Below, piece after piece: positions 28,914-32,329 of a DNA stretch of 32,329 nt (positions are counted from its first letter, which is position 1; the number at the start of each line of letters is the position of its first letter). The position numbers were made by a program, and so were the translations under genes. The notes beneath the pieces were generated by a model. The model did no database searches and had not been told where the DNA came from. It saw only the letters and a program-made list of their open reading frames with translations. Source of the stretch: Candidatus Altimarinota bacterium (lineage in GTDB: Bacteria > Patescibacteriota > Gracilibacteria > BD1-5 > UBA2023); assembly GCA_024709505.1 (NCBI GenBank), contig JANJWP010000016.1:1-32329 (forward strand), written 5' to 3'.

Positions 28914-30332
28914 ATGTTGAGAAAATCTTTGGAGTCGCGCGTTTGGCATAAGGAAATTCCGGTATGACCGGGCATTTTCGAATTTTTTTCCACGGCATCT
29001 CTTAAAACCTCCTCCGAAGCCGATTTTACCAAGGCGATCCGGGAAATTGAAGGCCGATTGGAGGGGCGCGTTTTCGAAGGGGTGAGCGTTACCGCCTTTC
29101 ATTCCGTTTTCTGTCCCTTTTCGGTTTCCGAATCCCGAGCGCTTCAAAAACTTGCCCGAACGGCATTTATCGGATGACGGGCGCCGGACGGGCGATCTTT
29201 CGTATTCACGGGGTACGTTTTCGAATCCGAGGCCTTGCGGAACGCTTCGTTTGCCAAGGATGATTTGGGCGATTGTTCGGTTTCTTGTATTTCGTTTCCT
29301 GGATGCAAAAAAATCACCCTCGACGCGTTTTTGTCCGAAGGGGAATTCGAATCGCAAGTCGATGCCTTCTACGACCGGATCGAATCGGTCATGCGTGCGA
29401 AGCGGCTCCCGCCCGAATCGTTTGTCCGAAGCTGGAATTACGTCGATTCGATTTTGAAAAACTATCCGACGTTCAACCGGGTTCGCGACCGGAGGTTCGA
29501 CGCGATGGGAATCGAACGTTCCGCGTGCCCGGCGGGAACCGGGATAGACGCGGTACTTCCCAATGCCGGAATGTCGGCGTTCGCGGAGTTTCATTCGGCA
29601 GGGGAGTCGGGCGTTCCGAAAATCGTGAAATACAAAGCGGGACCTCAATGCGAGGCTCTGGATTACGGTCCGAGATTTTCGCGTGCCGCTTACGTGGAAT
29701 CAAACGGTTGGAGGAGGATCCACGTTTCTGGGACTGCGTCGGTGGGGTCGGGGGGTGAAACGCTCAATGCCGATGATATCGTGGCGAACGTCGCCCATAC
29801 GATGGAAACGGTCCGCGAACTCCTCGATATCGCCGGAGCGGAATTTTCGGACGTCGTCCGTTCGCATGCCTACTTCAAACGAGAGGAATTCGAAAGTGCT
29901 TTTTCCGACTGGAAGGCTCGTGGAGGATGGGATTTTCCCACGGCCGAAAACGTGTGTGACGTTTGTCGCGACGACTGGCTCTTCGAATTCGAGTGCGTGG
30001 CGTTCGTCCGGGTGAAGCGGGGGGCGTTCGAACGTTTCGGCGACGATGCCGAAACAATCGGTAACAAGGCCGAAAATTGCCGCAAGCTTGCCGAGCTCGG
30101 ATTCCCGGTTCCGCCCTCGCTCGCGATTCCCGGTTCCCTGAATCCGGAAATTTCGAACGGCATTTCGAATCTTCGCTTTTGCGTGCATTTTGAGAAGATT
30201 TTCGACAGAAACGTTTCGCCGTTCGGTCGAGCTCTTCGGCGGAAGATTCCTCTTCTTCGTCGATGGCCGGGGCATTCCGTTCGGAAATCGACGTTCCGTT
30301 CTCCGGACTTTGACACGCCGTTTCATTGGTAA
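28914..30332 (+). CDS. RidA/chorismatase-like domain, N-terminal part of a PEP-synthase-like fusion
   Basis: A 472-aa reading frame with UGA=Gly at 28965 and 29175. Residues ~140-365 resemble the RidA-fold chorismatase-like family (FkbO/Hyg5 type): SWNYVDSILKNYPTFNRVRD, PAGTGIDAVLP, YGPRFSRAAYV, RIHVSGTASVG, VAHTMETVRELLDIAGAEFSD and FECVAFVRV. The last ~90 residues enter the start of a pyruvate-phosphate-dikinase/PEP-synthase ATP-grasp domain, AETIGNKAENCRKLAELGF, with no stop between the two. Homology then leaves this frame near 30180 (after ISNLRF), and the real continuation is in the -1 frame (next entry). The tail to the TAA at 30330 is therefore an out-of-frame artefact. The start ATG lies 2 nt after the preceding gene. 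The enzyme activity is uncertain. Confidence 0.78.
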
Positions 30333-32026
30333 GGGAATCGCTCGAATCGAACGGGGAACCTTTCGGAATCCTCATACAGGAATACGTCCCGCTTTCGAAG
30401 TTCGGCGTCGCGTTCACTTCCGATCCCGATTTTCGCGAACACGCGATGTCCGTCGAAGTTTCCGAAGGTTCCGGGGAGGTTCTCGTTTCCGGGAAAAACG
30501 CTCCGAAGCAGTTCGCTTTTTCGCGCAATTCCCGAATCGAACCCGCGGTTCGAGACGGAATCGACTTCGAATTTTGGAGGAAAACGTTCCGCCGGATCGA
30601 ATCGGCGTTTTTCGCTCCGCAGGATATCGAATGGGGAATTTCGGAAGACGGGAAGCCATTCGTTTTTCAAACGCGCCCGATAACGACCCTCGGCTCCGGA
30701 GAACGGGAGTTCCTCGGAACGCTCGATCGGTTCGAAGTCGAACGGAATCCCAAGGGGCCGTTCGAACTCGTCCGAAACGAACTTTGCGAACCCTTCGACC
30801 GACCGACCGCTGACGAACTCGCCTTTCTCCGGACGCTCTATTCCCACGAATCGGTAGTTTCGGCTTACCGGAAATGGGGAATCGAATACCGTCCGAAGGA
30901 TTTTCTCGCAGTCGTGGGCGAGAGGCTTTTTATCGATGTCCAAAAAGAACGCGAGTGCTTCGATTTTTCGGGCGTTCCGGGATTTTTCGGATGGTGGTGA
31001 CGACAAAAGAATTCGTGGAATCTCGGATCGGTCGCTTCGAAGTTGCGGCTTCGCGGAGAGGGGATTTTATCCGAACTGGAAGCGCGAATGTTCGTTTCCC
31101 TCGGACGTCTTGCCAACGAAGACGCGGGACCATTGGAAGGAACGAATTCAGCGAAGCGGGCGGGCGGGCTTTTCGGTTCGGACGGACGGTTCGCTCTTTG
31201 GATATCCGAGCTTCTTTCCGCGCACTACGGCGCCGTTTTCGAAACGAATTTCCTCGCTTCTTCTTGGGCGTCGTTCCAAAAGCGGTTCTCCTTTCGGGAA
31301 GGGGGTCATTCCTTGCAAAACGTGAACGCTCCGTACTTTCCGAACGATTCGGAAAAATGGAAATCGCTTTTCGAACGGATTGCTTCAAGGGGATTTTTGG
31401 GAAATTCGCTCGCATTTTCGGACGTTTCGTCGTTCGTAACCCCGCTTTTTTCGCCGTCGCGATGGAATTTGCCACTGGGGGAGGCGGAGGGTTTCCGTTC
31501 CGTTTCGAATGTTTGAGGACTGCTTTCGGATGTAGAAATATCGGCCCGACTCGATTTTTTACGAGAAGCCGGACGTGCCGTGTCGGTGGGGATATCGAAT
31601 GCGATTTCCCCCGCACGCACGCGCTTTCGGACGACGGGCCCAAATGCCGAATCCGCTTCTGCCATTCGTTGTCCGCGCCGTCTCCTCTCGCCATTTTTTC
31701 AAGAAACGCCGCATGGTTTCGATTGGGAAACGGTTTCCGCTTGAATGGCTGAAGGGAAGTTCGTTCGGCTCGGTTCGACTTTCGAGGCTGGAACTCCTTT
31801 GGTATTTTTCGTGGAGTCCCTTGATCCGTCCCTTGCGGTTTCTCTCCCCGAATCCACCGTGGCGGTCATATCGGCGCAAGGGGGGCGACTTTCCCATTTT
31901 GCCATCGTCGCCCGCGAAAGGGGATTGCCCGTTTTCGTCGCGCCCGGATTTAACGCTTCGAAGTTTCAGGACGGATGGGTGAGGGTGTCGGATGAGGGGG
32001 TTTTTGAAGCTCCGGAATGATTGTAA
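30179..32026 (+). CDS. PEP-synthase/rifampin-phosphotransferase-like protein, C-terminal part after frameshift
   Basis: Continuation of the previous entry in another frame, with UGA=Gly at 30191, 30311, 30998, 31514, 31742 and 32018; TAA at 32024. The ATP-binding part starts RAFGEDFRQKRFAVRSSSSAED, then GLGHAVSLVRESLESN, QEYVPLSKFGVAFTSDP and DIEWGISEDGKPFVFQTRPIT, as in PEP synthase and rifampin phosphotransferase. The middle is divergent. The C-terminus is the swivelling phosphohistidine domain: AVISAQGGRLSHFAIVARER with catalytic His at 31895-31897. There is no C-terminal TIM barrel, so the order ATP-grasp, variable domain, His domain is that of rifampin-phosphotransferase-like dikinases. 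The frame change maps to CGCTTTTGCG (~30174-30183); one missing T would restore the frame. No own start codon is evident, so it is best read as one fused gene. Confidence 0.78.
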
Positions 32027-32106
32027 AAGAAACGTAAAAAAATCTTGCGTTCCATTTTTGAAAGTGGCACTATTTCCGGGTGCTACTTTTTAATGGAATC
32101 TTCCTC

Positions 32107-32329
32107 ATGGAATCTTCTTCTTCCCGGGCTTTTTCGTGGGTTTCTCGGCTCAGGGGCCCGGTACTCTCCGGAATCGCCTTCTTCTCGACGGTCGCCGTCC
32201 TTTCGGTGGGATACGCCGCCTATTCCGCCCTCCAGACGGTGGGGACCGCGTCGTCCGGTTCGCAGATCCTCTCGGCCGAATGGAACAAGATGGTTTCCAA
32301 TTTCGCCTCGGTGGATTCGCAGCTCTCCT
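32107..32329 (+). CDS. Cell-surface/pilin-like membrane protein, 3' end outside the window
   Basis: The first ~74 residues of a protein truncated by the window end. The N-terminus MESSSSRAFSWVSRLRGP is followed by one hydrophobic helix (VLSGIAFFSTVAVLSVGYAAY) and then SALQTVGTASSGSQILSAEWNKMV. The last motif (Gly-Ser-x-Ile/Leu-ser-Ala-x-x-Trp-Asn) is frequent in CPR surface proteins and pseudopilin-like proteins. It is separated from the PEP-synthase-like gene by 80 nt, which hold a weak candidate promoter (TTGAAA at 32058 with no clear -10). An upstream ATG at 32093 is in another frame. No SD precedes the chosen ATG. Confidence 0.65.
   Translation, partial: MESSSSRAFSWVSRLRGPVLSGIAFFSTVAVLSVGYAAYSALQTVGTASSGSQILSAEWNKMVSNFASVDSQLS

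Noticed and set aside
1815-32026. UGA read as Trp (table 4) or as selenocysteine
   Set aside because: UGA positions match conserved Gly, not Trp or Cys/Sec. UGG is used normally for Trp and no SECIS-like context is needed.

Overview
The window looks like a chromosomal contig end from a Patescibacteria/CPR bacterium of the Gracilibacteria (BD1-5)/Absconditabacteria (SR1) type that reads UGA as glycine (translation table 25). Two independent lines support this. The 5'-truncated 16S rRNA at 1-1386 carries divergent, CPR-like conserved blocks. In addition, about 80 in-frame UGA codons interrupt otherwise intact genes, many exactly at invariant glycines: DnaX ARG-GLRDAL, the radical SAM FQGGEP and LGLPGE motifs, and the RGC before a 4Fe-4S cysteine motif. 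Every gene I could delimit ends in UAA or UAG, and UGG is used normally for Trp. Read with the standard code, most of the window looks like broken pseudogenes. Read with UGA=Gly, it becomes long, tightly packed operons. All gene coordinates below use UGA=Gly.

Layout. 1-1386: 16S rRNA, closed by its own hairpin terminator with no 23S gene following. 1504-1811: a promoter and a small lipoprotein gene (+). 1815-9215 (-): a secretion/surface operon with a 1476-aa secreted Ig-like protein, two cysteine-pair-repeat proteins and a membrane-anchored rhodanese. 9251-20930 (-): a long operon with mostly overlapping or abutting genes that forms a His-Xaa-Ser (Hxs) peptide-maturation system. It contains precursor HxsA, a TPR membrane protein, an FG-GAP-repeat membrane protein, a phosphoribosyltransferase fused to a PQQ-type beta-propeller, a B12-type radical SAM enzyme, HxsD, the radical SAM maturase HxsB, a second B12-type radical SAM enzyme with a CX4CX2C cluster motif, and an unknown protein. 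21009-24691 (-): oligoendopeptidase F followed by two membrane proteins, one with a His-rich tail. 24805-32026 (+): dnaX, an AI-2E/PerM-type permease, a membrane-anchored CYTH protein, a small membrane protein, and a RidA/chorismatase-like domain fused to a PEP-synthase/rifampin-phosphotransferase-like protein (with an apparent frameshift). 32107-end: the start of a cell-surface/pilin-like protein.

How the genes may work together. The most interesting unit is the hxs operon. HxsA has a leader, a hydrophobic stretch and a His/Ser/Gly-rich C-terminus, and would be modified by HxsB with HxsD. The two extra radical SAM enzymes, the propeller proteins and the PRTase are not part of the classical hxsABCD set, and no classical HxsC is recognised. 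The hairpin just after hxsA, a 17-bp hairpin at the start of the FG-GAP gene and a palindrome upstream of hxsA suggest RNA-level or transcriptional tuning of precursor against enzymes.

Translation initiation also looks unusual. The 16S 3' end reads CUAUCUCCUU instead of UCACCUCCUU, and none of the starts I examined has a GGAGG-type Shine-Dalgarno sequence. dnaX may be leaderless. No tRNA, CRISPR array, IS element or integrase was seen.
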